Part shown: positions 10,901-20,397 of the stretch, one piece after another | Layout of the letters: each line of letters starts with the position of its first letter | How positions within the stretch are numbered: the first letter of the stretch is position 1 | Source: Zancudomyces culisetae | Lineage: Eukaryota > Kickxellomycota > Harpellomycetes > Harpellales > Legeriomycetaceae | Assembly: GCA_001969505.1 (NCBI GenBank) | Contig: LSSK01000801.1 | Location: forward strand, 1-38,587 | Direction: 5' to 3' | DNA length: 38,587 bases | Translations under genes and position numbers: made by a program | The notes under the pieces: generated by a model | The model's database searches: none | Told to the model about the DNA's origin: nothing | The model's input: only the letters and a program-made list of their open reading frames with translations

Positions 10901-11114
10901 CGACACTAGCACCGGCACTCGCTTCTGGTTTATCTTGTGCATTGGACTCGCTGCTGGGGATGTTGCTCGTTGACAATACAAATTTAGGTTTACCCACGAG
11001 CTGCTTGTTCCAATCTATTTTCCCCACCTGATCTTCGTATACTTGTGCATCTACGATTACACTTCCGAATATTGCTATACACAGCAATACCAGAGTATAA
11101 TCCAGTACTCTCAT
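7938..11114 (-). CDS. EMC1: ER membrane protein complex subunit 1
   Basis: Largest subunit of the ER membrane complex, which inserts tail-anchored and multipass membrane proteins. The gene is intronless: ATG 11112-11114, 1058 aa. A signal peptide (about residues 1-23, ending VDAQ) is followed by EMC1's characteristic start (YEDQVGKIDWNKQLVGKP). Then comes a PQQ-type beta-propeller region with Trp motifs such as SGKLNWRQVF and TGALKWEH. The conserved C-terminal EMC1 domain is clear: DILLSLKNQPLVSIPYMQVDPRRP, then ISYSVDLKSISHIVSTHTKLESTCLVVAYG, then FDQLGPSF. A final membrane helix (LVLTTIGLAIACVVVTPL) precedes a short basic tail. Length and domain order match the family (yeast 760 aa, human 993 aa). 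It lies head-to-tail with WBP1 and diverges from the HRP1-like gene across 984 bp. Confidence 0.95.
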   Translation of the reverse strand: MRVLDYTLVLLCIAIFGSVIVDAQVYEDQVGKIDWNKQLVGKPKFVLSTSNIPSSESNAQDKPEASAGASVGADGGLIVATEKNVLASLDPESGKLNWRQVFESNDVIKVIKYVGTDVLSISGGSKQDGKQEKTIRMWNSRTGALKWEHTESSGKSRWGADILYSALEKKTQEEKQKSEGDTNKRLIVLLGSSVLRLDVETGEIQWRYESEEHISVVFKRMVQNKDAIFVLGDESVGKTGIRVVELSARNGEKKKSYLAAVGQSLDSEDLAILSGGEGEGRGSKTSSYLVWRPDKNIIWNTHRLGNDKVSHEIYHAKIFQLELMPDMMMTSKIFGIDVDERVSYIGLSYSFGSRHKLVVARLEENVEGMVDFNKVTEIRTSKPLFQRKHITVNSEGQLVSIIPRKDNKVQYKVIEFSEEDTTGQEIKTIKSNSKRGNIEQAVVVSTKGGEAGGKGGASKVLTVTSDGVMCMYEGNHGKEAQQLWCRDEVLTGAVGVAFVNKEIAKSSKLAGFDDHMKNGWITNMFARYKRHLSELTVTNMIQSTFKSEDKAVKFGISKLAVFIAKGGYVGAIDTVGGETVWERQLRLSEVDELDGMESSASSTTQQDWIEPTAIYVTREQTEKKGALVVVVGQVTESSGKKKTVVVTMEGMTGKIVSRLSKKMNYLAKKVLETNIVEPETEQKIIVLVDSKKNTADYWPTISATTAATVEAANDKLVAVVVDGDEPGSTQLVGYKIGGQDDIHTLPKMWTLDLGKSNSQVLHTAGLAADLTVASIGKALANRQVVYKYLNPNVLAVLAGSESENTLTLYVVDKVSGRILHRATHPNADLTRSTGLVLTENWGVYYHYTKDTNNDKVGNWILTTFEMFESDKPDTLHSTTDSFSGYDDFVPFVASQSFILPDQPTALGLTTSHSHITLQDILLSLKNQPLVSIPYMQVDPRRPQSTKASSSSDQPLSQGIPAAVPILSISPKQMISYSVDLKSISHIVSTHTKLESTCLVVAYGDLDVFVTQQRPSGSFDQLGPSFSKSNLVLTTIGLAIACVVVTPLVKRKLLNNNWF

Positions 11115-12098
11115 TGTAATGGTGCTGTGTTTTATTAATTAACTTGTTTAGTGACTTTTTAATATAGATTTTCTGCGACGTTTCTTATTTTTTCCTTTTT
11201 GGATAGGTTCCTTTTAACTACTTTCAGGCTTTTGAATATCAGTGTAAACAACTATTGCAATAAAAATTCAAAATCAGGGCTAAAAAAAATTAGCTTGCAC
11301 ATAAACAAAAACCAATGGTGGGGAGACAAAGACAGAAAATAATGGCCAAAATTTGAATAGCCAGCAAAGCTTTATATGGTTCAGGCCATCTTCATTTACG
11401 CTTTTACAGGCTTTATTTCTTTTTGCGAATTGATCTTCTTGAAAATCGCCAAAAAGTACGTCATCACTGTACCATTACTCTCGCACCATCCCTTTCTCTT
11501 TGGTTTACTGTTTGCCAAAGATAAAGCGCAAAGAACGATTGAAATACAGAGTCTCGCGTTTGTTTTAGTTGCGATTTTCAGTGTAAAAAAAAGCGAGATT
11601 TATGTATTTATTCATCCCCCCCCCCTTCCCCCAAGTACACGCAAATACAGCTATACTAAAAAGGCGGAGGGATGAGGAAAGTTTCTCCAGTGGTTTAATG
11701 GGTGAATTGTTGGAAAACTAACGTATTTCAATGTGGTTCCATTCGATGAGGATTTCGATTTTGCTCTTAAAAAAATTTTTACTATTGCTTTTTTTAAATG
11801 TTGTATATGTTTTTACAGTATGCTAATTCGAGGAAAACGAGAATACTATATTGGTGATATTGCCAATTAAATCGAGGCAATTGACTATCTAGATTGTGAT
11901 TGGATATAATGGTGAAAAACACATTTCTGCACTTTTAAATTCCAAACGAAATACATGGTATTTCTCTTGTTAAAAGGGCACTTTATCAAAAAGCTTTTTC
12001 CTGAAAAACAAAATAAAACAAAACAGACTAAACAAACCCGAATTGTATAAACAAAATTGTATAAAGCTAATAAACAAACAAAAGAATAATAACCAGCA
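11115..12098. other. Divergent promoter region between EMC1 and HRP1-like gene
   Basis: 984 bp. A run of ten C lies at 11616-11625. An open frame at 11376-11675 is hydrophobic and then low complexity, and I do not consider it a gene. The A-rich stretch before the ATG at 12099 fits a fungal 5' leader. Confidence 0.5.
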
Positions 12099-15000
12099 AT
12101 GACAGATGATATATACAAGATCGAAACCGAGGACAGTACTTCTGCGCCCGCCGATTTTGTAGAGGAATATAATCCCGAAGATCCAGATTCGCAAGACCTA
12201 TTAAAAACATCCGAATACCATGCCCAGGGCAACCAACTTGACCTTCTCCAAGGAGATGATGTTGAAAGCTGGGGTTATAAGGGTGAGGAAAATGATCATG
12301 ATCAGGCAAATGATGACGAGAAGCATTCTAATGGGGATCAGGGTCACGAAGATTTCAATAATTTGGGCGAATCTAGCAGAAATGTTTTAGATTCAGAAAG
12401 TAGCCTTAGTGGGAGGAATTTGCAAGCATCTTCTGGGAAAGGATATGAGTAAGTAAAAACCACATATTTTATTGTTTTTATGAAATATTATAGCAGCATG
12501 AAAACCCAATTGCCCTTGGAAGTTTGTTTGTCAGCTTTGCACGGATTTGCCCTACTGTTTGCTCAAAATCACTTGCCAATTGGATGGAATCAAGGAGTGA
12601 AAGATAAATGTGTGTGAAGCCCACGAGCAATCACTTTGCTGTGGATAATTGTATAAAGTCAACAAGCAAATATGCAAGTGTTGGACACAATTATTGTATC
12701 TCATACTGGATAGCAGAAAACTAACGGGATTTGTGCAAACCAAATAATCATCGGACTATTTCTGTAAGCAGATTATCAAAAAAATAAAACAAAGATGGTA
12801 TTGATGCTAAGCTGAATACAAAGGTGTTCATACAGATAATAAACAGCAAACCAATCAATTATCTTGCAGATATCGAGAATTTCAGCTTTCACTCATAGGG
12901 GACTATTCAAGCTGTAAAGATAGAGAGATAGATTTGAGTTTTTTTTGAGGTAAACTAATATTTAATATGCTTATTCTTGGTGAGATCATTGTGTTAACTT
13001 TAATGTTTCGGTTTTAAGGAGTTTTTTTTTTGGAAAAACTTTGCAATGTGGTGGAAATTTTATGTATTGGTGTGATTTAGAGTAGTGTAGAGTAGAGTGT
13101 AGTAGAAAAAATCTGGACGTTGAAATAGAAACACAATTACAGTAGAGAAAAAAATTTTCAAGAGTCAATGAAAAGATAAATTATAAATAAAAGACAATTT
13201 AGAAACGCGGGAGTATATTTAAAATTGTTTTGAACAAAGATAAGGGGGAAGTGATGTGAGTTAGAACTTTGATAGATAGTATTAGTCTTGGAACTTACTA
13301 GAATTGGTAGTTGTAGCGATAAATGTAGCTATTAAGAAAAAAAAAGAAGAGGGAAAATTTTATTTATTTTTGACATGGTTTAGGTATAGGCGCAATTCTT
13401 GGAAAATAGGTTTAGATTAAAATGTTTATTTTTTATCAACTATATAGACACAGATAGATAGAAATGTTGATTGGTTAGTTGATTGCTTGATTAGTTGATT
13501 GGTTCATTGGTTCATTGGTTCATTGACATAAGAGTTCACCAAGGGCGTATCTAGGGCAAAGACGGAGCAGACAAACAAACAAACATTCTTAGCAAGAGAT
13601 TGGGAAGATGATGCAAAGGGTGTTAGATGGTGTTATTAATCGAATAATGATGATTTTGAATAGGAAAATGTTTGTTGGTGGATTGAGTTGGGAGACCACA
13701 GAAGACAAGCTGCGAGAGTATTTTGGTAAATACGGAGAGGTAATTGAATGTACAATAATGCGAGATCAGAACACAGGTCGACCAAGGGGCTTTGGGTTTG
13801 TAACATTTGCAGATAGCATGTCAGTTAGCAAAGTATTGGAGGAAAAGACACATTTTGTGGATGACAAGAGGGTAAGTTGGAAACAAAAAGGGGGGCGGTT
13901 AAATGATGGTTAAAATCAAAAATGATTGCGATAAATGTGTATTTATGTATGTTATATGGTAGATTGATCCAAAACCTGCTGTTCCAAGAGATCAGCAAGG
14001 GCAGCAATACGGCCAACAACAGCACCTTCAACAAGGGTATGGCAGACAAGGAGGCGGAATGATGATGGGTGGAGGGTCGGGATCCGGCGGCGAGTTTACA
14101 GAGGGTCGTGGTGACACGGTGTTTGCAGGAGGGTTGGGTGCGGTGGTTACAGAGGAGGACCTGCGAGAGGCATTCCAAAGCTACGGAAACATTGTAGAGA
14201 TCAAGTTGATGGTTGACCGAGCGACAGGACGAAGCAAAGGGTTTGCATTTATTCAGTACGAAGACGAGAAGAGCGTACAAGTAGTGCTCAGCCAAGGAGA
14301 AAGCGGCGAAGGTGTTGTGGTTAAAGGGAAGCGAGTGGATGTCAAAAATGCTCTTCACAAGAAAAAAACAATGAATTCCAATGCAAATATGGGTATGAAT
14401 ATGGGAATGGGGATGGGTGGAATGAGTGGAATGAACATGGGGATGGGGATGGGTGGGATGAACATGGGAATGGCCGATCCAATGATGGCCTTTTCCGGAT
14501 ACAATCCTGCTGCTTATGGCATGAACATGACTGGAATGAACATGGGCTATGGCATGGGGATGAATATGGGAATGGGGATGAGTGGAATGAACAACATGAA
14601 TATGGGAATGACCATGCCTGGTGTTATGGGCTACGGCCTCAATTACGGTCTTAACTACGGTCTTGGATCGTCTTCCACTGCCACTCCGTCTGCCTCTGGG
14701 GCTGCCACTTCCGCAACCGGTGCAATTGATTACCAATCAGCCCTAGCTTACCAACAGCAACCAATCCAGCAACAGTATTCTTCAACTCCAACAGGAGAAT
14801 CTCGCGACCAAACCACAGCCTCAAATAACAACAATTCTGCCGCTTACTCGCCTTCCTCTTCTTCTCATCCTCTGGATGATTCTGCTGCCAAATACGACGA
14901 TTATTCAAATGGCGGAAATTCTTCGGGTTCGGCTAAATACAAAAGCCGTCGCGACAAGAGAGACTATCCTTCTGGGTCCAACCCTGCGTCCAATTACTCA

Positions 15001-15153
15001 TCGTATTCATCAAGACCCTCAAACAAACGCGAGCGTTCGTCCGAACGTGACCGCAATCACTACCACTCCGCGTCTTCATCTAATCCGAATCAGACACAAG
15101 GCTCTGGTGGTAAATACTACAACTCTAGCAAACGCTCGTACAATAAATACTAG
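12099..15153 (+). CDS. HRP1: Two-RRM RNA-binding protein, Hrp1/Nab4 type
   Basis: Probable cleavage-factor I (CF IB) / hnRNP protein acting in mRNA 3'-end formation and export. Exons: 12099-12448, 13664-13871, 13963-15153 (582 aa). Intron 1 (1215 nt) has donor GTAAGT and joins GA|G in phase. Intron 2 (91 nt) joins VDDKR to [10 protein letters not shown], the exact Hrp1 linker pattern (IDPKRAIPRD). RRM1 starts at about residue 118 with RNP2 MFVGGL and RNP1 [11 protein letters not shown]2 starts at about 237 with RNP2 VFAGGL and RNP1 KGFAFIQY. The acidic N-terminal region (1-115) is followed after the RRMs by a Met/Gly/Asn repeat ([10 protein letters not shown] units, about 323-412), Gln/Ser-rich sequence and a basic Ser/Arg/Tyr tail. 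DAZAP1/Musashi-like hnRNPs are the alternative; the linker favours Hrp1. Confidence 0.85.
12449..13663 (+). other. Long intron 1 of the HRP1-like gene
   Basis: 1215 nt, far longer than the other introns here (53-168 nt). It runs from GTAAGT at 12449 to AATAG at 13659-13663. It contains a GGTTCATT tandem repeat (three copies, 13501-13524) preceded by degenerate TTGATTGGTT units from about 13467. An in-frame ATG-ATG at 13608-13613 reads open through the 3' splice site into RRM1. No snoRNA could be assigned with confidence, although the length would allow one. Confidence 0.75.
13501..13524. repeat. GGTTCATT tandem repeat in HRP1 intron 1
   Basis: Three perfect copies of an 8-bp unit, preceded from about 13467 by imperfect TTGATTGGTTAG-like copies. 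It is a small satellite wholly inside the intron. Confidence 0.85.
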
Positions 15154-15280
15154 TTAAATTATTCTCATATTTATCTTTATTTTGGTTTGTTTTTATTTTA
15201 TTTTATTGACTTTACTTTTTTTCTAAAAAACAAAAAAAAAAGAGCAAGCAAGCAAACAAACAAGCAAAAAAACAAAAGAC
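15154..15280. terminator. Short convergent 3' spacer between HRP1-like and KMT1-like genes
   Basis: Only 127 bp separate the two stop codons. The plus strand has TTTATTTTATTTTATTG followed by an A-rich stretch, so both transcripts probably end here and their 3' UTRs probably overlap. Assignment as a shared termination region is inference from gene orientation and spacing. Confidence 0.4.
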
Positions 15281-16553
15281 CTAAAGAAATACAAATCCTC
15301 TGCATCTACTTGATTCACAGTAACATTTATAACCCTTGTGGTTGACCACTGCTCCCTTTTCTCTTTCTTCTCCACCTCGTTCTTGTGCTATATCCATATT
15401 TTTATCACCAGTATTGCCTTCAATATTACTGTTCACCCCACTTGCGGGCAGAGTAAGCGGCCTTGATGTTCGGCCCATTGGGGATTTTGGTATAGGAATC
15501 GAAATCCCATTTTCTTCTTCCCTTTCCCCATTACTACCATAAACTCTATCACTGCTACAATCACCGTTTTTGCCTTCTTTGACACCAGAAAAGTACCGCC
15601 ATAATGTTGGTGTGACTGTTGCATCTGCTTTCTCTCTAGTTGGTGATATTATCGTTTCACTAGTACTAGCGTTACCATTGTTGCCACCACCAGTATTATT
15701 AACGGTATTTATACCATTAGAAGCAGTGTTATTGTTGTTGTTTTTTCCGGTTGTCAAGTATGCAACCGGGTTGTAATCAAACGTAAGCTCAGTTCCTGCT
15801 GAAATCCGTTTTTTTGTAAAAAATGCCAGGTGATGCAGATTTTTGTCCCAATGATTAATATACACTGCCCGGATTTGTAGATTCGGATCACAACTATGGT
15901 TAAAGAAATGCGTTATATTGCCGCAGTTCGCCGCATCAATCGTAAACATCGGATCTTTGTCAATTGGCGTCTCAAAGTCCAAATCGAACAGATATGTTGA
16001 TCCCAGCTTATCATTGAGCCGCCCACGTCGCTCTGCCTCCATATACGTTATTATTTCTCCTACATATTCCGCAACAAACTGTCCACGTGAAAGTGTTTCG
16101 AGAGTTCTTACACCCCATCCCTTCTTGGCCGTTTTAAATATCTGCATTCGGATTCCTGTCCCCCGTTGCACAACCCGATTGCTGCAGTTGCTTCCGCACC
16201 CACATTGCCAGTTACACTCATATATTGCCTTTTGCTCGGGAAGTATAAGCATCCTGTTGATATTGTACGCATTGTCCTTTTCACCTTCTGGATTGTTATG
16301 CTCACAAACTTTTTCTCGATTCATATGACCACTGCCATCACAATTTCCATTACTAGCACTAGTACCATTACCATTACCACCACCATTACAATTGCTAGTA
16401 CCAGTATTATTGCCATTTCTCCCCTTTTCCTCTGCAGCAGTTGCCATTCCACCAACACCAACACCTCCGTTTACTTCTTTTTTCTCTTCTTCAAACCTAT
16501 TTCTATTCCACCTCTCGATCTTAAAGCTAGTACATCCATCATCGTCATCATCA

Positions 16554-16584
<31 letters not shown>

Positions 16585-18328
16585 AATCATATCCTTGCTC
16601 TTCTAGCTCCAACTCTTCACTTCCTTCTCCTCGTCTATCCTTGCCATGATATCCATTACTGTTCGAACCATTATTTCCGTATATGCCATTTCTCTGTCGA
16701 AGCCCATTTCTAGTATTGCTCAATTCATCCATTACCTCCATCCTGCCCCTGCCCCTGCCCCTCCCCCTTCCCCACTTCCACTTTTTGCATGAGCATCCTT
16801 GGATTTCTATTTCCACTGGCTTTGGTACATTTTCCCCAAATCTAGATTCAGTAATAAAGTCAAAATCCATAGGTGGTGGTATATCATCGACCTTGTTTTC
16901 CACTGTTATTTTAGTGCCATATTTTCGCTGTATCCGCTCCTTAAACGCCTCCAAGCCTTTCTCCAGCTGTTCATTTGCTTTGACTGCAGCCGTCATTTGC
17001 GTTTTTTTTTGTTTGGCTGCTCCTTTCACACTTACGCTATTAGCATTGCTACCTTGATCTTTGTTGTTCGATTTTCTCTCATCCTGCTCCCCCCAAAAAA
17101 GTTTATACCTTACCCCTTCTCCTTCACACATGCCACTTTTGCTATTTTTTCTACCCCTACCTGTTTCCACAAGCGTTACATCCGCATACAGCTGTCTCAT
17201 TCTCTTGTATTCATTCAGTTGTGTTATCAAATCCTTACTATTCTCAATCTTTCTTCCTAAATCAAACTCTGCATTTTCTCCAATATTACTAACAGTATCT
17301 TCGGGATCCTCGTCTATAATCCCATCTCTACCCGGCTGTTTTCTAGGTCCATGCCAATACTCATCTCCCATTCTATAATACTCACTGATATCCTTCAAAA
17401 TAGCGGCCAAACTATGTTCTTCATCTCCTATTTTTACTCTTGCCGTTGCTTTCTTTTTCTTTTTTGGCTTGTAAGCTCTGCGCACCTTTTCAATTATTCG
17501 GTTTTTTTTGGAAACTCTAGAATCGTCTCTTTCACCTTCATGCCCACTATTTTGTTCCATGTCGCCGTCAACTGCACCATTGTTTGGCATATACTGTTCA
17601 TTCACCAAGCTATATTCTAGTTTTCTCTTTGTTACATTTTCCGCTCTGTGTCTTGTGTAATATTCTCGCTCAACTTTTACTTCTTGAGAGCTACTTTGAT
17701 CATCACTATCCCCACCGACAACATTATTGCTATCAGTACTGTTCTCTTTGTGTTGTCCCGTATTATTCAATTCGAGCTGGGTACTATACTTCGCTTCTAT
17801 TGGAATGTTCGTAATAAAGTCTGTTTTTTGTAATTGCATTTCCTGGATTGAATCTGACGGGAAAATGTCCACCTGTGATATTTGTTCTGCAGGTTTTATG
17901 GTCTGTATATCTGTTTTGTTCTCTAGGTTTTCTTTAAAGCCAGTGTTAGGAATGTCACATTCCAAATCATCTGAGCTCAATTCCACAATAATTGGTGATT
18001 CACCTCCATCCTTATCACTGCTTATGGTTATATCGCTTTCTATGACATTTTCTTCCCAGGTCGCTGAGATGGAATCATGTCTTCTTGCTTCGATTCCCAT
18101 CGAATCCTCGTCACTGGAGTGTGAATAGGTAGTGGAATCATGATTCTTATCGATTGAATCACACTTTACCGTTGGTTCTATAGCCGAAAGCCCGTTTTTC
18201 ATACGCTTGTGTTGAGAATTGTAGATTTTTGTTTGTGAATTTCTTTGTTCCATAAATTGCTCAAGCTCAACTTGGCCATTATTTTGTGATATTTCGTCAC
18301 TTGAAACCAGTAGACTCGTGTGTTCCAT
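15281..18328 (-). CDS. clr4: Histone H3 lysine-9 methyltransferase, SUV39/Clr4 type
   Basis: Heterochromatin-forming H3K9 methyltransferase; 1015 aa, intronless, ATG 18326-18328. Before the pre-SET lies the SUV39 signature ITVENKVDDIPPPMDFDFI. The pre-SET cysteines begin with CSC at about residue 510 and end with YECNWQCGCGSNCSNRVVQRG at about 700-722. The SET core (about 724-845) has KKGWGVRTLE, EYVGEIIT, STYLFDLD, the catalytic NHSCDPN (about 812) and ELTFDYNP. The post-SET CYCESSRCRGFVFL ends the protein, as in Clr4. Oddities: no chromodomain is recognisable in the first 480 residues. The pre-SET is split by RG repeats, a poly-Asp tract and Asn/Gly-rich sequence. About 135 low-complexity residues separate SET from post-SET, against roughly 25 in Clr4. 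All key residues are intact, so it is probably active. Saccharomyces and Candida lack this enzyme. Confidence 0.92.
16537..16587 (-). repeat. GAT/GAC trinucleotide repeat coding poly-Asp
   Basis: About 17 ATC/GTC triplets on the plus strand encode an almost uninterrupted Asp run at about residues 582-597, inside the pre-SET domain of the methyltransferase. Mixed GAT and GAC codons give an imperfect microsatellite. Confidence 0.9.
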
Positions 18329-19212
18329 GCTATTTTCCCCTTATACTGCACCTATTCCTGGGAGTTAACAGCTGTCATGGTATTGTTTGTTTAAAAAGCA
18401 GTAAAATTTTATTTATTTACAACTTCGCTTTGAGTAGAGTCTATTTTGATTTGGATTTTTCATCACTAACAAAAAAAAAACAATTAAAAGCTTAACCGAA
18501 AAAAACGCGAAATAATTGGTAGGTTTTTTTACAACTCTCGAATAGAATATCGCGCTTCAAAGTCTTGGGCTGAAACAAATTCAAGACCCATGTAAACTGT
18601 GTTTTTCAGCTATCTTTACTCATATTCTCTTAATTCCTTTAATAAGCTCGTCAAAAGATCAATTTATTCTCTATTCACATTTTTGCACTATCCACACGAG
18701 TAAAATAGCCCAGAACTAAACCCAGGCGCGGATAAAAATAGACATCCTCTTTAAATTGATTTATACTCCCCACCCCCCTTCTTTTCTGCATTTGTAATAG
18801 TTCTCACGTTTATACCTGCATTCATTCACAATAAATTACTCATGTTACCCTAACATATAAAAAAATTAGTACATTTCTAAGACCAGTATTTTGGGCTCTA
18901 TGATTGTGTGTTGACTCTGTTTTTTTTTTGTAATATAACTCATTACGAGGGATGCCAGCTTGCATCCACCACAAATCGATAATTAGAATTTGGTATAAAT
19001 ACCACCTATTGTTTTATCTCTATAATCCTACTAATCCATTGCATTTGTACAGGAGTGTGGGCATAAATCACACATTGGTTTTATTACCGCATGCCTTGAT
19101 TCTGTGATGTCTCTGATGGTTTCATTGAAACTATATCATTTGCTTTTTCCAGCCTGGGCACTCGGATTTTGATTACTTTAGAACTAAAATAAAAACAATC
19201 AAAGTAATCAAT

Positions 19213-19271
19213 TAAAATAGAATAAAATAAAATAGAATAAAATAAAATAAAATAAAATAAAATAAAATAAA
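19213..19271. repeat. (AAAAT)n microsatellite
   Basis: Roughly 11 tandem AAAAT units, with two AAATAG variants near the left end, in a non-coding stretch. Confidence 0.9.
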
Positions 19272-20253
19272 CATGGCATACGCCGAAGCAAGTTCATGCC
19301 AACTTGTTTCCCACTACATTATTGAATTCATATCATTTTTCCCTTCCCACAATTTGGCTGTGTTTTAAACTACCTCATGAAAAGTTGTTCAGTTTGTCTA
19401 TCAATTACAAAGTGCACCTTGAATTGTTGTATGAAGCTGATGTTTGAGTTTCCTATTCGTCACTCAAAACATTTAGAACCAAAGTACCCCGTTCACCTTG
19501 TGAGCTTTTACATCCTGTATAGCCTTTTCTTTCTATTTTTTTTACACTGTTCTGCAATAGCTTGCTGAAACTATGAGAGAATAAAAGGCTGTCTAATTTA
19601 ATTGACCGAAACCGGTTTTGTGGATGTGAATATTGCTAGCATATGATAAAACATTCAAAAAGAGGGGAAAAAACAGGAAAAGATATTGGAGAGAAGCTGT
19701 GATAATCGAATATGAGACGGAATGTGGTAAAGCATGCCTGTTTTTCAATTACCTGTTTTTTTTTTGGTCCATAAATTTTTAATAAAGTTTTACAAGACTT
19801 AAGCTTGCATACATACACTCTTCTTCCCCGTATAGAACGGCATTCTATTCGTCATCTTACTCATGTAAAAAGATAATACAGCCTCGTATGTACATGTTCT
19901 TATTTATTATTGCCTACTATTCATCTATGAACTATGAGCAACGATGGTAAAAACATATAAATTGAGTCCTATTTTGCTTGAGTTACGCTTATCGATAGTA
20001 TCAGTAGATTCTCCTTTTAACCAAAATAGGAAAGTGTTTGTAAATAAGTAGTATAAATAAGACTATATTATACATGAAATTTTGAAAAAATCAGTATTAC
20101 AACACACTGTCATCACTAGCTTTGCTCTTGTTATTATTATAAAAAGAATAGCTTATAGTGTGAAAAAAAGTATATAAACAACCTTATTTCAAAGATACCA
20201 ATAAACAAACTACCAGAAACACGTATATAAAGCCGCTTTAATAAATAAACAAA

Positions 20254-20397
20254 ATGAATAGCTTTGACTACAACGGTGTAAAGAGAAACCAGAGAGACAT
20301 AGGTAAAGGAGATATAAAGGCTATGAGAATGTGTAGTTGCGGATATTGCAATGGTGATCATAGCAATTCCCCAATAAAAGTCAGATATAGCTTATGA
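20254..20397 (+). CDS. Candidate small ORF, 47 aa, with CxCxxC motif
   Basis: ATG 20254 to TGA 20395-20397. The start sits in a good fungal context (AAACAAA before the ATG), and a TATATAAAG element lies about 25-30 bp upstream. The peptide is hydrophilic and basic in its first half (residues 1-26), then has MCSCGYCNGDH, a possible metal-binding motif with three Cys and one His, and ends RYSL. Its codon mix is less AT-biased than the flanks. No family is recognised. The opposite strand is also open across it, so chance cannot be excluded. It could equally be the first exon of a spliced gene, since GGTAAAGG lies within it. Confidence 0.3.
   Translation: MNSFDYNGVKRNQRDIGKGDIKAMRMCSCGYCNGDHSNSPIKVRYSL

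Noticed and set aside
7951-11031. Many plus-strand frames of 60-144 codons opposite EMC1
   Set aside because: They are antisense shadows of an intact, homology-supported gene.
11376-11675. 99-codon plus-strand frame between EMC1 and HRP1
   Set aside because: Hydrophobic then low complexity, running through a C10 tract, with no family resemblance; most likely chance in the divergent promoter region.
13825-14736. 303-codon His-rich minus-strand frame opposite the HRP1-like gene
   Set aside because: It mirrors the Met/Gly repeat codons of the sense gene (CAT is the complement of ATG), so its length comes from the sense-strand repeat.
18540-18610. Inverted repeat GTCTTG...CAAGAC resembling a tRNA T-arm
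   Set aside because: No acceptor stem, D-arm or anticodon arm can be folded around it.
19377-19568. 63-codon Cys-rich frame with hydrophobic C terminus
   Set aside because: No start context, no family match, and composition typical of AT-rich chance frames.
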